A stretch of DNA of 64,000 nt from Planctomycetota bacterium (GTDB lineage Bacteria; Planctomycetota; UBA1135; GCA-002686595): assembly GCA_016779205.1 (NCBI GenBank), contig JADHOC010000020.1, positions 1-64,000 on the forward strand, in the 5' to 3' direction. The notes below the pieces were generated by a model. It was not told where the DNA came from, did not search any database, and worked only from the letters and a program-made list of their open reading frames with translations. This document shows, piece by piece, positions 53,002 through 61,353 of this stretch (position 1 is the first letter of the stretch; each line of letters opens with the position of its first letter). A program made the translations under genes and the position numbers.

Positions 53002-54240
53002 ATGAACCTTCAAAAGTCTGACCGACGCTCCTTCCTGCGCGCAGCCGCCGCCTCGGCCGCCGGAGCGGCCTTCCTGCCGCAGGCCCTGGCCAGCGGTGCC
53101 CGGTGTCAGATGCTCCCGGGGGAGCCGGGCAAGAACCTCGTCCTGGTCCAGCTCTCCGGCGGGAACGACGGGCTCGCCACGGTCATCCCCCACGGGGACG
53201 ATGAGCTGCGCCGCCGTCGCCGGACCACGGTCCACAAGGCCTCCGAGGTGCTGAAGCTCGACGACTACCGCGGGCTCAACCCGGGCCTGAGGTCGCTCCG
53301 CGGGCGCTTCGACCAGGGGCAGATGGCCATCGTCGAGGGCTGCGGCTACCCGGACGCGATCCGCTCCCACTTCAAGTCGTACGAGGTCTGGCACACCGGG
53401 CATCGGGCCGGACGGATCTCGGGGGACGGCTGGGTCGGCCGCCTCGCCTCGACGTGCTGGGCGGAGGAGCCGCGTCCGGACCGGGTCGTCCACTTCGGCG
53501 GCAAGGCGCCGTACTCGCTCTTCTCCCGCGAGCAGCCGCCCGTGGCCCTCGCGTCACCGACCGGGTACCGGTGGTTCGGGGATGAGGACGCCTACGCCCG
53601 CGGGGGGGCGGCGATCTGTGAGCACGAGATGGAACAGGACCCCCGGCACGTGGGACGCGATGACGCCCTGCAGCGGCTGCGGGCGACCCTCGACGACGCC
53701 CGGGAGTCCTCGGGGAGGATCCGCGGGGCGGCGGCGACCTACCGGACGGACGTGGAGTACCCCAAGACCCCGCTGTCCGCCGGCCTGCGTGACGTCGCCG
53801 CGCTGGTGAACGCCCGGTCGGGCACGCAGATCTTCTCCGTGGCGGACCGGGGGTACGACACCCACTCGAGGCAACGCCAGGCCCACGATCGCAAGATGCA
53901 GGAGCTGGGGGACGCGCTCGGCGCCTTCCTGGAAGACCTCGACCGCAGCGAGGCGGGGCGAGACACGGTGGTCCTGGTCTTCAGCGAGTTCGGTCGAAGG
54001 GTCGCGGAGAACGGTTCCTCGGGCCATGACCACGGCAAGGCGGGCCCCATGTTCGTCCTGGGCCACTCCGTCAAGGGCGGCCTCTACGGCGCCCACCCCT
54101 CCCTCACCCAGCTCGACGCGGGGGACCTGGCCTTCACCACGGACTTCCGTTCGGTCTACGCCACGCTCATCGGCGGCCTCTTCGGCGCGGACCCGGCGCG
54201 GGTGCTCGGGGCCGAGTACCCGCTCCTGCCGCTGATCTGA
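53002..54240 (+). CDS. DUF1501 domain protein with Tat signal
   Basis: A 412-residue exported protein. The N-terminus carries a twin-arginine signal, SDRRSFLRAAAASAAGAAF, then the DUF1501 core: LVLVQLSGGNDGLATVIPHG, AIVEGCGYPDAIRSHFKSYE, VWHTGHRAGRISGDGWVGR, VFSEFGRRVAENGSSGHDHG and the final FTTDFRSVYATLIGGLFG. It belongs to the alkaline-phosphatase-like superfamily; metal-binding Asp/His residues are present. I start at ATG 53002, whose signal peptide is standard; TTG 52969 or ATG 52975 would add 9 to 11 residues. Export in folded form suggests a bound cofactor or metal. Confidence 0.92.
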   Translation: MNLQKSDRRSFLRAAAASAAGAAFLPQALASGARCQMLPGEPGKNLVLVQLSGGNDGLATVIPHGDDELRRRRRTTVHKASEVLKLDDYRGLNPGLRSLRGRFDQGQMAIVEGCGYPDAIRSHFKSYEVWHTGHRAGRISGDGWVGRLASTCWAEEPRPDRVVHFGGKAPYSLFSREQPPVALASPTGYRWFGDEDAYARGGAAICEHEMEQDPRHVGRDDALQRLRATLDDARESSGRIRGAAATYRTDVEYPKTPLSAGLRDVAALVNARSGTQIFSVADRGYDTHSRQRQAHDRKMQELGDALGAFLEDLDRSEAGRDTVVLVFSEFGRRVAENGSSGHDHGKAGPMFVLGHSVKGGLYGAHPSLTQLDAGDLAFTTDFRSVYATLIGGLFGADPARVLGAEYPLLPLI

Positions 54241-54272
54241 CCCGCGGGCGGGCCTGGCGCCCCCTCCGCCGA

Positions 54273-54695
54273 TCAGGCGGCGAGGACCTTGGTGTGCAGG
54301 CGCATCACCGCGGCGCGGTCGAGCTCGAAGCCGAGGCTATGATACGCCTCGTCGAAGGTCGCCCACCGATGGGCCGCCCAGTCGGGGGAGATCTTCCCGG
54401 GCTTGATGATGTCCTCGGTTCGAACGCCGAACATCCACTCGATGACCTCCTCGTCGCCGATGCTCCATCGCCCGGGCATCTCGAGGTCGAGGAATCGCTG
54501 CGGCGGAGTGAGCCCGATGTCGTCGTGGACGTGCTGACGGATCGCGGTCTCGAGCTTGTCGCCGAAGCCCAGCGAGGCCTGGAGCGGACCCCACATGGCC
54601 TCGAGCCCCTGGTCTCTCTTGAGCAGCAGGTAGCTCGGTTTCGTCTCGGCGAAGCGGTAGACGAAGATCTTGATGCGATGGATGAGTTCACTCAT
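54273..54695 (-). CDS. Nudix-fold protein with degenerate Nudix box
   Basis: A 140-residue protein beginning MSELIHRIKIFVYRFAE, with YLLLKRDQGLE as the first Nudix strand. The expected catalytic helix GxxxxxExxxxxxxREuxEExGu is reduced to GFGDKLETAIRQHVHDDIGLT, lacking the RE and EE of the box, so hydrolase activity is doubtful. WSIGDEEVIEWMFGVRT and HRWATFDEAYHSLGFELDRA fit the rest of the fold. It may bind a nucleotide or act structurally. The ATG at 54693-54695 is the first with a plausible site; an upstream frame adds 16 residues. It is convergent with the DUF1501 gene. Confidence 0.7.
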   Translation of the reverse strand: MSELIHRIKIFVYRFAETKPSYLLLKRDQGLEAMWGPLQASLGFGDKLETAIRQHVHDDIGLTPPQRFLDLEMPGRWSIGDEEVIEWMFGVRTEDIIKPGKISPDWAAHRWATFDEAYHSLGFELDRAAVMRLHTKVLAA

Positions 54696-54853
54696 CTTGC
54701 CGGGGAGCCGTCCCCTCCATCGGCAGGCCAGAGGGCCTGACACGGGGGGACGGGTGATGTTCCTTCCCGGTCAAAGAGCGGGAGAAGCATCGCTCACCGC
54801 ACGCATCAATCCGAGACCGCGTCCCCCAACGGGTCACGGCGCCCCCAGCCTCC

Positions 54854-56149
54854 ATGCCTGACCCCCCTCGCCTCCACGACGTCCTCGACCGCCTGGACGC
54901 GCGGATCAACTGGGAGCGGCGGGACCGATCCAGCGGTTGGAGGGTGGACCTGGCACCGATGTTGGACCTGGCGGTCCGGGCGGGCGGACCCTCCCGGGAC
55001 TTTGGCCTCTGCCACGTCGCCGGATCAAAGGGGAAGGGGTCGGTCGCCAACCTCGTGGCAGCGGGGCTGGGACGCGCGGGGCTGAAGGTGGGGGTCTTCG
55101 GATCGCCCCACGTCGAGCGGATCAACGAGCGGATCCGGATCGACGGCGAGCCCCTGGGGGACGAGCCCCTGGCCGCAGCCCTGGCGGCGTCGCTCCGCCT
55201 CGTGGAGGAGGCCGAGAGGGCCGGGACCGACGGCGCGGAGGCGTCCTGGTTCGACATCGTGACCCTGGCCGGGCTCTGGGCCTTCCGCGAGGCGGGCGTG
55301 GACTGGGCGGTGCTCGAGGTGGGCCTCGGCGGCCGGCTGGACTCCACCAACGTGATCGAAGCTCCGGAGGTCGCCGTGGTGACGACGATCGCGCTGGAGC
55401 ACACCGCGATCCTCGGCGACACCCTCGCGGCCATCGCGAGGGAGAAGGGCGGGATCGTGAAGCCCGGATCACCGCTGGTCACGGGAACCCCGCCGGGTGG
55501 AGAGGCCCACGGGGTGCTGGCCGAGATCGCAGAGCGTCTCGGCGTCGAGCACGTGGTCGCATGGAGCGAGGGTGACCGGACCTTCGAGGAGGCGAACGTG
55601 CGCGTGGCACGGGCAGCCCTGGACCTCCTGGGCCGCGGTGTGCCGGGGCTTGGCGGGGCGCTCCTCACGCAGGAGGCCATCCAGGCCGCGAGGCTGCCCG
55701 GACGGATGGAGTGGCTGAACTCCGGCCCGGTTCGAGTGCTCCTCGACGGCGCTCACGTCCCCAGCTCCCTCGAGATGGCCCTGGAGGAGGCGCTGGAGGA
55801 CGCCAGCGGCCCGTGGGGGGCGGTCGTGGCGATCCACGGGGAGAAGGACCTTGGGGAGCTGCTCGCGCCTCTCTCGAGGCGAGGCTTTCGGCGAGTCTTC
55901 GCGACCACGGTCCCGGGGACCGGCGTTCATCACGCGGCGACCGCCGTGGCGCAGGCCGCGGGGGCGCTGGGCCTCGAGACGGAGGTCCATGACCTCCCTG
56001 AAGCTGCCCTCGGGTCGGCCCTCGAGTGGGCGGAAGGGGCCGGCGCGGCCCCGGTCAGCGGCGCGCCGGCGGGGGTGATGGTCACGGGCTCGCTCTACCT
56101 GGTGGGCGCCCTCCGGGCCCGGCTCCGGGGCGCCGGAAGCCACGCCTGA
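54854..56149 (+). CDS. folC: Folylpolyglutamate synthase / dihydrofolate synthase
   Basis: A 431-residue Mur-ligase-family enzyme adding glutamate to (dihydro)folate. It has the ATP loop HVAGSKGKGSVANLVA, FGSPHVERINERIRIDG, WFDIVTLAGLWAFREAGVDW, EVGLGGRLDSTNVI, TIALEHTAILGDTLAAIAREKGGI, cut as EHTAILGDTLAAIAREK, and RMEWLNSGPVRVLLDGAHVP with LDGAH of the C-terminal domain. The domain order and length are normal. The gene stands alone on the plus strand, upstream of an unrecognised small protein. Confidence 0.94.
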   Translation: MPDPPRLHDVLDRLDARINWERRDRSSGWRVDLAPMLDLAVRAGGPSRDFGLCHVAGSKGKGSVANLVAAGLGRAGLKVGVFGSPHVERINERIRIDGEPLGDEPLAAALAASLRLVEEAERAGTDGAEASWFDIVTLAGLWAFREAGVDWAVLEVGLGGRLDSTNVIEAPEVAVVTTIALEHTAILGDTLAAIAREKGGIVKPGSPLVTGTPPGGEAHGVLAEIAERLGVEHVVAWSEGDRTFEEANVRVARAALDLLGRGVPGLGGALLTQEAIQAARLPGRMEWLNSGPVRVLLDGAHVPSSLEMALEEALEDASGPWGAVVAIHGEKDLGELLAPLSRRGFRRVFATTVPGTGVHHAATAVAQAAGALGLETEVHDLPEAALGSALEWAEGAGAAPVSGAPAGVMVTGSLYLVGALRARLRGAGSHA

Positions 56150-56244
56150 GCGCCCCCAGGCTGGTCCCCGGTCGGGATCGGTCTCCACGCGGCGGGCGGC
56201 TCAAGGCGGCGCGGGCCATGGGCCGATAGTCACCGACGCACGCC

Positions 56245-56742
56245 ATGCTCTGCTCCGACCTCTTCCTGACCGACGCCTTCCTCATCAAGGGGAACGTCGA
56301 GAACAAGTACACGCGGCTGTCGAAGATCCTGGATGAGCATCGCAAGACGTTCCTTCGGATCCGGGACTGCACCCTCGTCGATCTGAAGTCCCGGGACCAG
56401 ATCCACACGCCGCTGCTGCACATCAACCTCGACGAGGTGCTGGTCGCCCACGAGTTCCTCGACGAGGCCGGGGACGGGGCGATGGCGGATATCTCGAGGG
56501 AGGCCGACCTCGACAAGGTGCGGGTCTTCTACACCGGGCACCTGAACATCGAGCTCGCAGGCTTCATCCGCCCCGGGAGCTACGACGTCTCGGACACGTC
56601 CACGCGGCGCTTCTTCGTGATGCGCGAGCCCGAGCTGCGGGGCTTCAACGACCAGGGGGACGACGAGCTCCGTCGCCTCACCGACCTCTCGTACGCGATC
56701 GTGAACAAGCAGCGCTTGAGCTACGTGTACGACTTCAACTGA
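56245..56742 (+). CDS. Conserved-looking small protein of unknown function
   Basis: A 165-residue soluble protein that I cannot name with confidence. The first 75 residues (LFLTDAFLIKGNVENKYTRL, EHRKTFLRIRDCTLVDLKS, LHINLDEVLVAHEFLD) are strand-rich and look like one small beta domain. The second half is acidic (VRVFYTGHLNIELAGFIRPGSYD, quoted as VFYTGHLNIELAGF; RRFFVMREPELRGF; LTDLSYAIVNKQRLSYVYDF). No signal peptide or membrane helix is seen. Well-formed codon use and a clean ATG support a real gene. Confidence 0.75.
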   Translation: MLCSDLFLTDAFLIKGNVENKYTRLSKILDEHRKTFLRIRDCTLVDLKSRDQIHTPLLHINLDEVLVAHEFLDEAGDGAMADISREADLDKVRVFYTGHLNIELAGFIRPGSYDVSDTSTRRFFVMREPELRGFNDQGDDELRRLTDLSYAIVNKQRLSYVYDFN

Positions 56743-56790
56743 GGAGCGGCTCGGCGACGCCGCGAGGGCGACGCCGAACAAGTGGCCCCC

Positions 56791-57804
56791 TCAATCCTCG
56801 GCCGGCTCGCTGGATCCGTCCGGATCGTAGGCCCCCTCGGGGTCCACCTCGTCCAGGAGGCTCAGGTAGCTCGCGTAGCGGGTGTCCGCGAGGAGACCCT
56901 CCTCCGCAGCGTCGGCGACGGCGCAGCCCGGCTCATGGTCGTGGGTGCAGTCGCTGTACTGACAGCGCGCCTGGAGGGGGGCGAAGTCGGGGAACAGGTC
57001 CCGTACCTGGGCTCGCTCGAGGCCGTGCAGCCGGAAGACCCGGATACCAGGGGTGTCGACCACGTAGCCGCCCATCTCCAGGCGATGGAGCCGTGAGTAG
57101 GTGGTCGTGTGCTTGCCCTGCTTCCAGTAGGCGCTGATCTTGCCCTCCTTGATGTTGAGGCCGGGCTGGATCCGGTTGAGCAGGGTCGACTTGCCGGCGC
57201 CGCTCGGGCCGTAGAAGACCGAGACGCGGTCCTTGAGCAGCGCGCACATCTCCTCGACGCCCTCGCCGGACTTCGCCGAGGTGACCAGCACCCTCAGCTC
57301 CGGGACGTCGCGGTAGGTGGCGAGGTAGCGGTCGATGAAGGCGCCCTTCTTGTCGAGGTCCGCCTTGTTGAAGACGAGGACGGCCGGGATCTGATGCCAG
57401 CTGCAGGCGGCCAGGATGCGATCGGTGCGGTTGCTCGAGAAGCCGGGGCTCCGCAGGGAGCCGATGACGAATAGCTGGTCCACGTTGGAGACCAGCACCT
57501 GCTCGCGGGGGTCGTGGGAGGAGGCGACGCGCCCGAGGTAGTTCCGGCGGGGGAGCACCTCCTCGAGGCTGGCGGGATCGGTGGAGAGGTCCAGCCGGAC
57601 CCGGTCGCCCACCGCCACGGGGTTCTTCTGTCCCTGCAGGTCCTCGAACAACGCGCCGCGCAGGGCCGCGAGGATGGGCTCGCCCGCGGGCGTCTCCCGG
57701 ACGGCGGACGCGCCAGCGGTGACGGTCTCCGCGTCCACGTCCACGTGGACCACCTTCGCGTCCACGCGGACGACTCTTCCGAGAGCGTTGGCGCTGGCGG
57801 TCAT
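56791..57804 (-). CDS. rsgA: Ribosome small subunit-dependent GTPase A
   Basis: A 337-residue circularly permuted GTPase that acts late in 30S maturation. An N-terminal OB fold is followed by G4 NKAD (146-149), G5 SAK (176-178), then G1 GPSGAGKST (199-207) and G3 DTPG (250-253), the permuted order that defines the family. A C-terminal zinc-binding knuckle has Cys281, Cys286, His288/His290 and Cys294 (CQYSDCTHDHEPGC). ATG 57802-57804 is the start. It is divergent from the rRNA methyltransferase gene by 31 bases, an apt pairing for two ribosome-maturation functions. Confidence 0.95.
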   Translation of the reverse strand: MTASANALGRVVRVDAKVVHVDVDAETVTAGASAVRETPAGEPILAALRGALFEDLQGQKNPVAVGDRVRLDLSTDPASLEEVLPRRNYLGRVASSHDPREQVLVSNVDQLFVIGSLRSPGFSSNRTDRILAACSWHQIPAVLVFNKADLDKKGAFIDRYLATYRDVPELRVLVTSAKSGEGVEEMCALLKDRVSVFYGPSGAGKSTLLNRIQPGLNIKEGKISAYWKQGKHTTTYSRLHRLEMGGYVVDTPGIRVFRLHGLERAQVRDLFPDFAPLQARCQYSDCTHDHEPGCAVADAAEEGLLADTRYASYLSLLDEVDPEGAYDPDGSSEPAED

Positions 57805-57835
57805 CGACGACAAGGGTACGCGGTATCCTGTCCCC

Positions 57836-58609
57836 ATGGACGAGGGACACGAGGTGATCCGTTCGAGGGCGAATCCGTCCCTGAAGCGCGTCGACCGCGT
57901 GGCGCGGGGAAAGGAGCCGGACGCCATGCTCCTCGAGGGTGAGCGGCTGGTGCTGGACGCCCTGGGCGCGGGCCTCGAGGCGGAGCTCCTGCTGGTGCGC
58001 GAGGATCAGGTGGAGCTGCTCGCTCGGCTCGAGGGGCCCCGGACGCGAGCCGTGGCGCCCTCCCTCTTCGAGCGGCTCGGCACGCTGTCGACGCCGCCGG
58101 GGGTGCTGGGCATCTTCCCCCGTCCGACGAGGCTCGATGGGGCTGCGCTCGAGGGCGAGCTCGGGCGGCACGACCTGGTGCTGGGCGTCGCCGGGATCGC
58201 GGATCCGGGGAACCTCGGCGCGCTCGCGAGGTGCGCCGAGGCGGCCGGCGCCACGGCGCTGGTGGTCGCGCCGGGCGGTGCGCGCCCCTTCACTCCCAAG
58301 GCCCTGCGCGGCTCCATGGGGAGCCTCCTGCGCCTCTCCGTGTACGAGGTCTCGGACCTGGGCCGTACGGTGGACGCCCTCGCCGGAGCCGGGTTCGATC
58401 AGCGCGTGGCCGCCACCCGCGGCGGCGTCCCCATCGATCAAGCGGCGTTCCCCGCGCGGGTCGTGGTCTGGATGTCCGGCGAGACAGGGGAGGCTCCCCC
58501 CGAGCTCTCCTCCTGCCATCCGGTCACCATCCCCATGGCGGGGGAGGTGGAGTCGCTCAACGTGACCGTGGCCGGTGCGCTCATGCTGTTCGCGGCCAGG
58601 CGCCGCTGA
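57836..58609 (+). CDS. TrmH/SpoU family rRNA/tRNA 2'-O-methyltransferase
   Basis: A 257-residue SPOUT methyltransferase. The N-terminal substrate-binding part (SRANPSLKRVDRVARGKEPD, MLLEGERLVLDALGAG) is followed by the knotted catalytic fold with motifs LVLGVAGIADPGNLGALARC (N-G-A/x of motif 1), FTPKALRGSMGSLLRLSVYE and MAGEVESLNVTVAGALMLFA, which closes the knot. The arrangement matches RlmB/TsnR-like enzymes that methylate ribose in rRNA or tRNA. The exact nucleotide cannot be told. A hairpin follows the stop. Confidence 0.92.
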   Translation: MDEGHEVIRSRANPSLKRVDRVARGKEPDAMLLEGERLVLDALGAGLEAELLLVREDQVELLARLEGPRTRAVAPSLFERLGTLSTPPGVLGIFPRPTRLDGAALEGELGRHDLVLGVAGIADPGNLGALARCAEAAGATALVVAPGGARPFTPKALRGSMGSLLRLSVYEVSDLGRTVDALAGAGFDQRVAATRGGVPIDQAAFPARVVVWMSGETGEAPPELSSCHPVTIPMAGEVESLNVTVAGALMLFAARRR

Positions 58610-58669
58610 GGGGACTTCGGCCCAGGAGCGCTTGTGGCTCCCCAGGTCGGTGGACACACTCAAATCCCG

Positions 58670-58706
58670 GGGCAGCGGGCCTCCCGTGGAGGTCTCCGCG
58701 CTGCCC
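58670..58706 (+). terminator. Terminator-like hairpin after the methyltransferase gene
   Basis: GGGCAGCG (58670-58677) pairs with CGCTGCCC (58699-58706), with an inner CCTCC/GGAGG stem over CGT. It lies 60 bases after the methyltransferase stop and 29 bases before the next start codon, so it could also be a leader structure of the phosphatase gene. Confidence 0.5.
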
Positions 58707-58735
58707 TGATCCCGAGTCCCCGAAGGAGTCCCAGC

Positions 58736-60049
58736 ATGGCTGTTCGACGATGCGCCCTCACCTGGCCCCTTGCGCTGCTCTCCCTCGCGGCCTCATCCAC
58801 TGCCCAGGAGCCGGCGGTGATCGGGGCGGACGCGGAGAGAGGCCTCCTGGGGCCGGTGCTCGGCGACCTGCGCCCGGACGGGGCCAAGGTCTGGGTCCGA
58901 CTCGGTGAAGGTCGCACCGCCCGGCGCACCCTCTTCGAGGATGGAGCGCCGCGCAGCCGCGGTCCGCTCTCCCCGCGCCCCGACGCGGACGGGACGGCGG
59001 TGCTGGAGCTCGAGCGGCTCCGTCCAGGCGTGGACTACAGGGTCCTGCTGGAGGTGGAGGGCCAGCCGGACCTCGAGGTGACCTTCACCACACCGCGGCC
59101 GCACGCGGAGGTCACCGCCGCGCGCGCCGTCTTTGGCTCCTGCGCGAGCCACGATCGCTTCGAGGCCCAGCCCATCTGGACCGCCATGGGAGCGGCGGCT
59201 CCCGACGCCCTCGTGCTCCTCGGCGACACGCCCTACATCGACAGCACCGAGCTCACCCGTCAGCGTCGGCGCTACCGGGAGTTCTGGTCGATCCCCGAGC
59301 TCCGGCCCGTCGCGGCGAGCGTGCCGGTCTACGCCACATGGGACGACCACGACTTCGCCACCAACGATCAGGTGGGGGCTCAGCCCGGGCGTGAGCGCTC
59401 CCGCAGGGCGTTCATCGAGTACCACCCCCAACCGTCCTTCGGCGACGGAGAGCGAGGCATCTACACCTCCTTCCGGCGCGGCCCCATGGAGGTCTTCCTC
59501 GTGGATACCAGGTGGTTCGGGGACGAGGAGGGGTTCGGCGCGCCGGACTCGGGGCAGACCTCCCTGCTCGGGGCGGTCCAGCGGGAGCGGCTCATCGCCG
59601 CGGTCTCGGCCTCGGATGCCGCGGTGAAGGTCCTGGCCTGTGGGATGGTCTGGAACGGCGCCGTACGCCCGGGCAAGCGCGACTGCTGGTGGACCTGGCG
59701 CCATGAGCGGGACGCGGTCTTCGCCGCCTTCGGAGCCGCGAAGGTCAAGGGCCTCGTCCTGGTGGGGGGCGACGTCCATCGCCCGCGGATCATCCGGCAC
59801 GGGGACGCGGAGGAGCACCTCGGGTACGCGCCGGTCGAGTTCGTCTCCTCACCGCTGGCCAATCACCCCATCGCGTCCGCCGCGGCACCCCACCCGGGTC
59901 TGGTGTGGGACGCGAGCGCTGAGTCCGTGGCCCTCGTACTCGAGGTCACGGTGGAGAAGGGCACCCCGACGGTGGTCGGCCGGATGATCGGGCCCAAGGG
60001 GGAGGTCCTCCGGACCCACGTGGTGGATCCAGAGGACCTCGGCTTCTGA
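58736..60049 (+). CDS. PhoD-family alkaline phosphatase-like metallophosphoesterase, exported
   Basis: A 437-residue exported protein. Signal peptide ALTWPLALLSLAASSTAQ is followed by the PhoD N-domain (GPVLGDLRPDGAKVWVRLG, VTFTTPRPHAE) and a metallophosphoesterase domain: AVFGSCASHDRFEAQPIW, VLLGDTPYIDS, VYATWDDHDFATNDQVGA, VFLVDTRWFG and VLVGGDVHRPRII. The metal-ligand Asp/Asn/His set is present. PhoD-type enzymes are calcium/iron phosphodiesterases and phosphatases that scavenge phosphate, in keeping with the Pho-type regulator genes nearby, though regulation is not shown. ATG 58736 is preceded by GAAGGAG at 58721-58727. Confidence 0.9.
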   Translation: MAVRRCALTWPLALLSLAASSTAQEPAVIGADAERGLLGPVLGDLRPDGAKVWVRLGEGRTARRTLFEDGAPRSRGPLSPRPDADGTAVLELERLRPGVDYRVLLEVEGQPDLEVTFTTPRPHAEVTAARAVFGSCASHDRFEAQPIWTAMGAAAPDALVLLGDTPYIDSTELTRQRRRYREFWSIPELRPVAASVPVYATWDDHDFATNDQVGAQPGRERSRRAFIEYHPQPSFGDGERGIYTSFRRGPMEVFLVDTRWFGDEEGFGAPDSGQTSLLGAVQRERLIAAVSASDAAVKVLACGMVWNGAVRPGKRDCWWTWRHERDAVFAAFGAAKVKGLVLVGGDVHRPRIIRHGDAEEHLGYAPVEFVSSPLANHPIASAAAPHPGLVWDASAESVALVLEVTVEKGTPTVVGRMIGPKGEVLRTHVVDPEDLGF

Positions 60050-60056
60050 GCGACCC

Positions 60057-60093
60057 CGTCAGGGCGCCGCCTTCCGGGGCTGTGGCGCTGACG
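60057..60093. terminator. Hairpin between convergent genes
   Basis: CGTCA/TGACG and GCGCC/GGCGC pairs (60057-60068 with 60084-60093) form a bulged stem with an 15-base loop between the ends of the phosphatase gene and the basic protein gene. Confidence 0.45.
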
Positions 60094-60095
60094 GA

Positions 60096-60680
60096 TCAGC
60101 GGCGCGACCTGCGCGTTGCCGAGCGTCCCCTGGGTCCACGGCTCCCCTTCTGGTTCTCGCGCTGCACCCGAACCGGTGCGCGCCCCTTCATCTGGCGGTG
60201 CCCCGAGGGGCGTCGGCCCGCACGCTGGCGCCCGGACCGCTGCGCGTCCCCGCGTTGAGCCCTGCCCTGGGGGCCGCGCTGGGTTCGAGCCCGGCGCTGG
60301 GACTGGACCCCGGAGCGACCCCGGGCGTCACGGAGGCGCCGGGCCGTCCGACCACGCTTCGCCGCGGCCTGACGGCCAGCGGAGTCCTTGCGTGCGGCGC
60401 CGTCCGCACCGGAGCGGCGGCGCTGTCCCTCGGGGGCGCGACGGCGCAGCTTGTCGGCTCCTCCTATTCCCTGGGCGTCCCGGCGGGGTCGGCGTTGGGC
60501 CCGTGCCCGATCGGAGCGCCCCTCCTCTCGGGCGCTCTGACCGTCACGCGCCGCCGGCGCCTCCGACGGCACGGCGGACCGCTCGTGGCCGCGTCGTGCC
60601 TCCTGGGGCTGCGCCTGGGCGGCGGGGGAGAGCGAGAGGGCGAGCGCCAAGGTGAGCAGCGCGAGTGAGATGTGCTTCAT
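60096..60680 (-). CDS. Very basic, low-complexity secreted protein
   Basis: A 194-residue protein. A clear signal peptide, MKHISLALLTLALALSLSPA then AQAQ, is preceded by GGAAG four bases before the ATG, arguing that the gene is real. The mature part has no hydrophobic core: about a quarter to a third is arginine, with many Gln, Gly, Ala and Ser, and pieces such as RRPRRDAQG, RTARRLRDARG and RQRAGRRPSGHRQ. I do not recognise it. It may be a disordered, polyanion-binding extracellular or periplasmic protein. GC-biased random frames can mimic basic composition, so the mature part needs checking. Confidence 0.65.
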   Translation of the reverse strand: MKHISLALLTLALALSLSPAAQAQPQEARRGHERSAVPSEAPAARDGQSAREEGRSDRARAQRRPRRDAQGIGGADKLRRRAPEGQRRRSGADGAARKDSAGRQAAAKRGRTARRLRDARGRSGVQSQRRARTQRGPQGRAQRGDAQRSGRQRAGRRPSGHRQMKGRAPVRVQRENQKGSRGPRGRSATRRSRR

Positions 60681-60815
60681 GTGTCTTCCGTGTTCAGGTT
60701 CTTCAGGGGCCGCCGAGATGCGGCAGCACGGGGGAGGAACCGGGAGATGGGCGCGCGGGTTTGCGCCGATACGTCAGCGGAAGAGTCGCTGTTGCCAGCG
60801 GTCGGGAACGGGCGG

Positions 60816-61280
60816 TCAGGAGCGCGGCGTCTCGTCTGGAGCCACGTTCACCATCCAGGTCGAGAAGCCGTCCAGGAACGCGCGGAACCCCTCCACGTGT
60901 TCGGCGGGGAAGCCGTAGTTCGCGGGCGCCGAGTCGATCACGCGGTGGAAGGCGTCCAGCCAGATGCGCCGGGCCGACTCGTCGATCTCGAAGGGGAAGT
61001 GCCGCATCCGCATGCGCGGCGGGCCGTATCGTTCGTTGAACAGGGGCGGGCCCCCGAGCAGCTGCACGAAGAAGGCCGCCGACCGCTCGGAGGCGGCCTC
61101 CATGTCCTCGGGGAACCAGCGCCTCAGCTCGGTCTGCTCCAGCTCCGAATAGAAGTCGGCGAGCATCCGGAAGACGCCCTCCTGGCCGATCGCCTCGAGG
61201 ATCTCGGGGGAGGGGCGGGTGACCTGGGGCGGCCCGCCCGCGGGGACGTGGATCGGTCGGGTGCGTTCGGGTGCAGACAT
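60816..61280 (-). CDS. Truncated haemoglobin (trHb, group II-like)
   Basis: A 154-residue globin. The helices run PSPEILEAIGQEGVFRMLADFY, cut as ILEAIGQEGVFRMLADFYSE, then FVQLLGGPPLFNERYGPPRM and RMRHFPFEIDESARRIWLDAF, with the proximal (F8) histidine in MRHFPFEID. The glycine and aromatic pattern of trHbII (GGPPLF..RYG.P..R.RH..F.I....R..WL..M) is complete. Group II globins bind oxygen and often act in peroxide or nitric oxide chemistry. It lies apart from other redox genes. Confidence 0.9.
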   Translation of the reverse strand: MSAPERTRPIHVPAGGPPQVTRPSPEILEAIGQEGVFRMLADFYSELEQTELRRWFPEDMEAASERSAAFFVQLLGGPPLFNERYGPPRMRMRHFPFEIDESARRIWLDAFHRVIDSAPANYGFPAEHVEGFRAFLDGFSTWMVNVAPDETPRS

Positions 61281-61353
61281 GGTCGGAGTCTAGTTCCAGC
61301 GGCCGCGACCCCCGTACCATCTTCGATCAGGGGGCTTGAGCTCCTCGATCACC

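Noticed and set aside
60198..60668. Plus-strand frame opposite the basic secreted protein
   Set aside because: The reverse strand has a clear signal peptide with a ribosome-binding site, while the plus frame is Ala/Gly/Thr-rich without a credible start.
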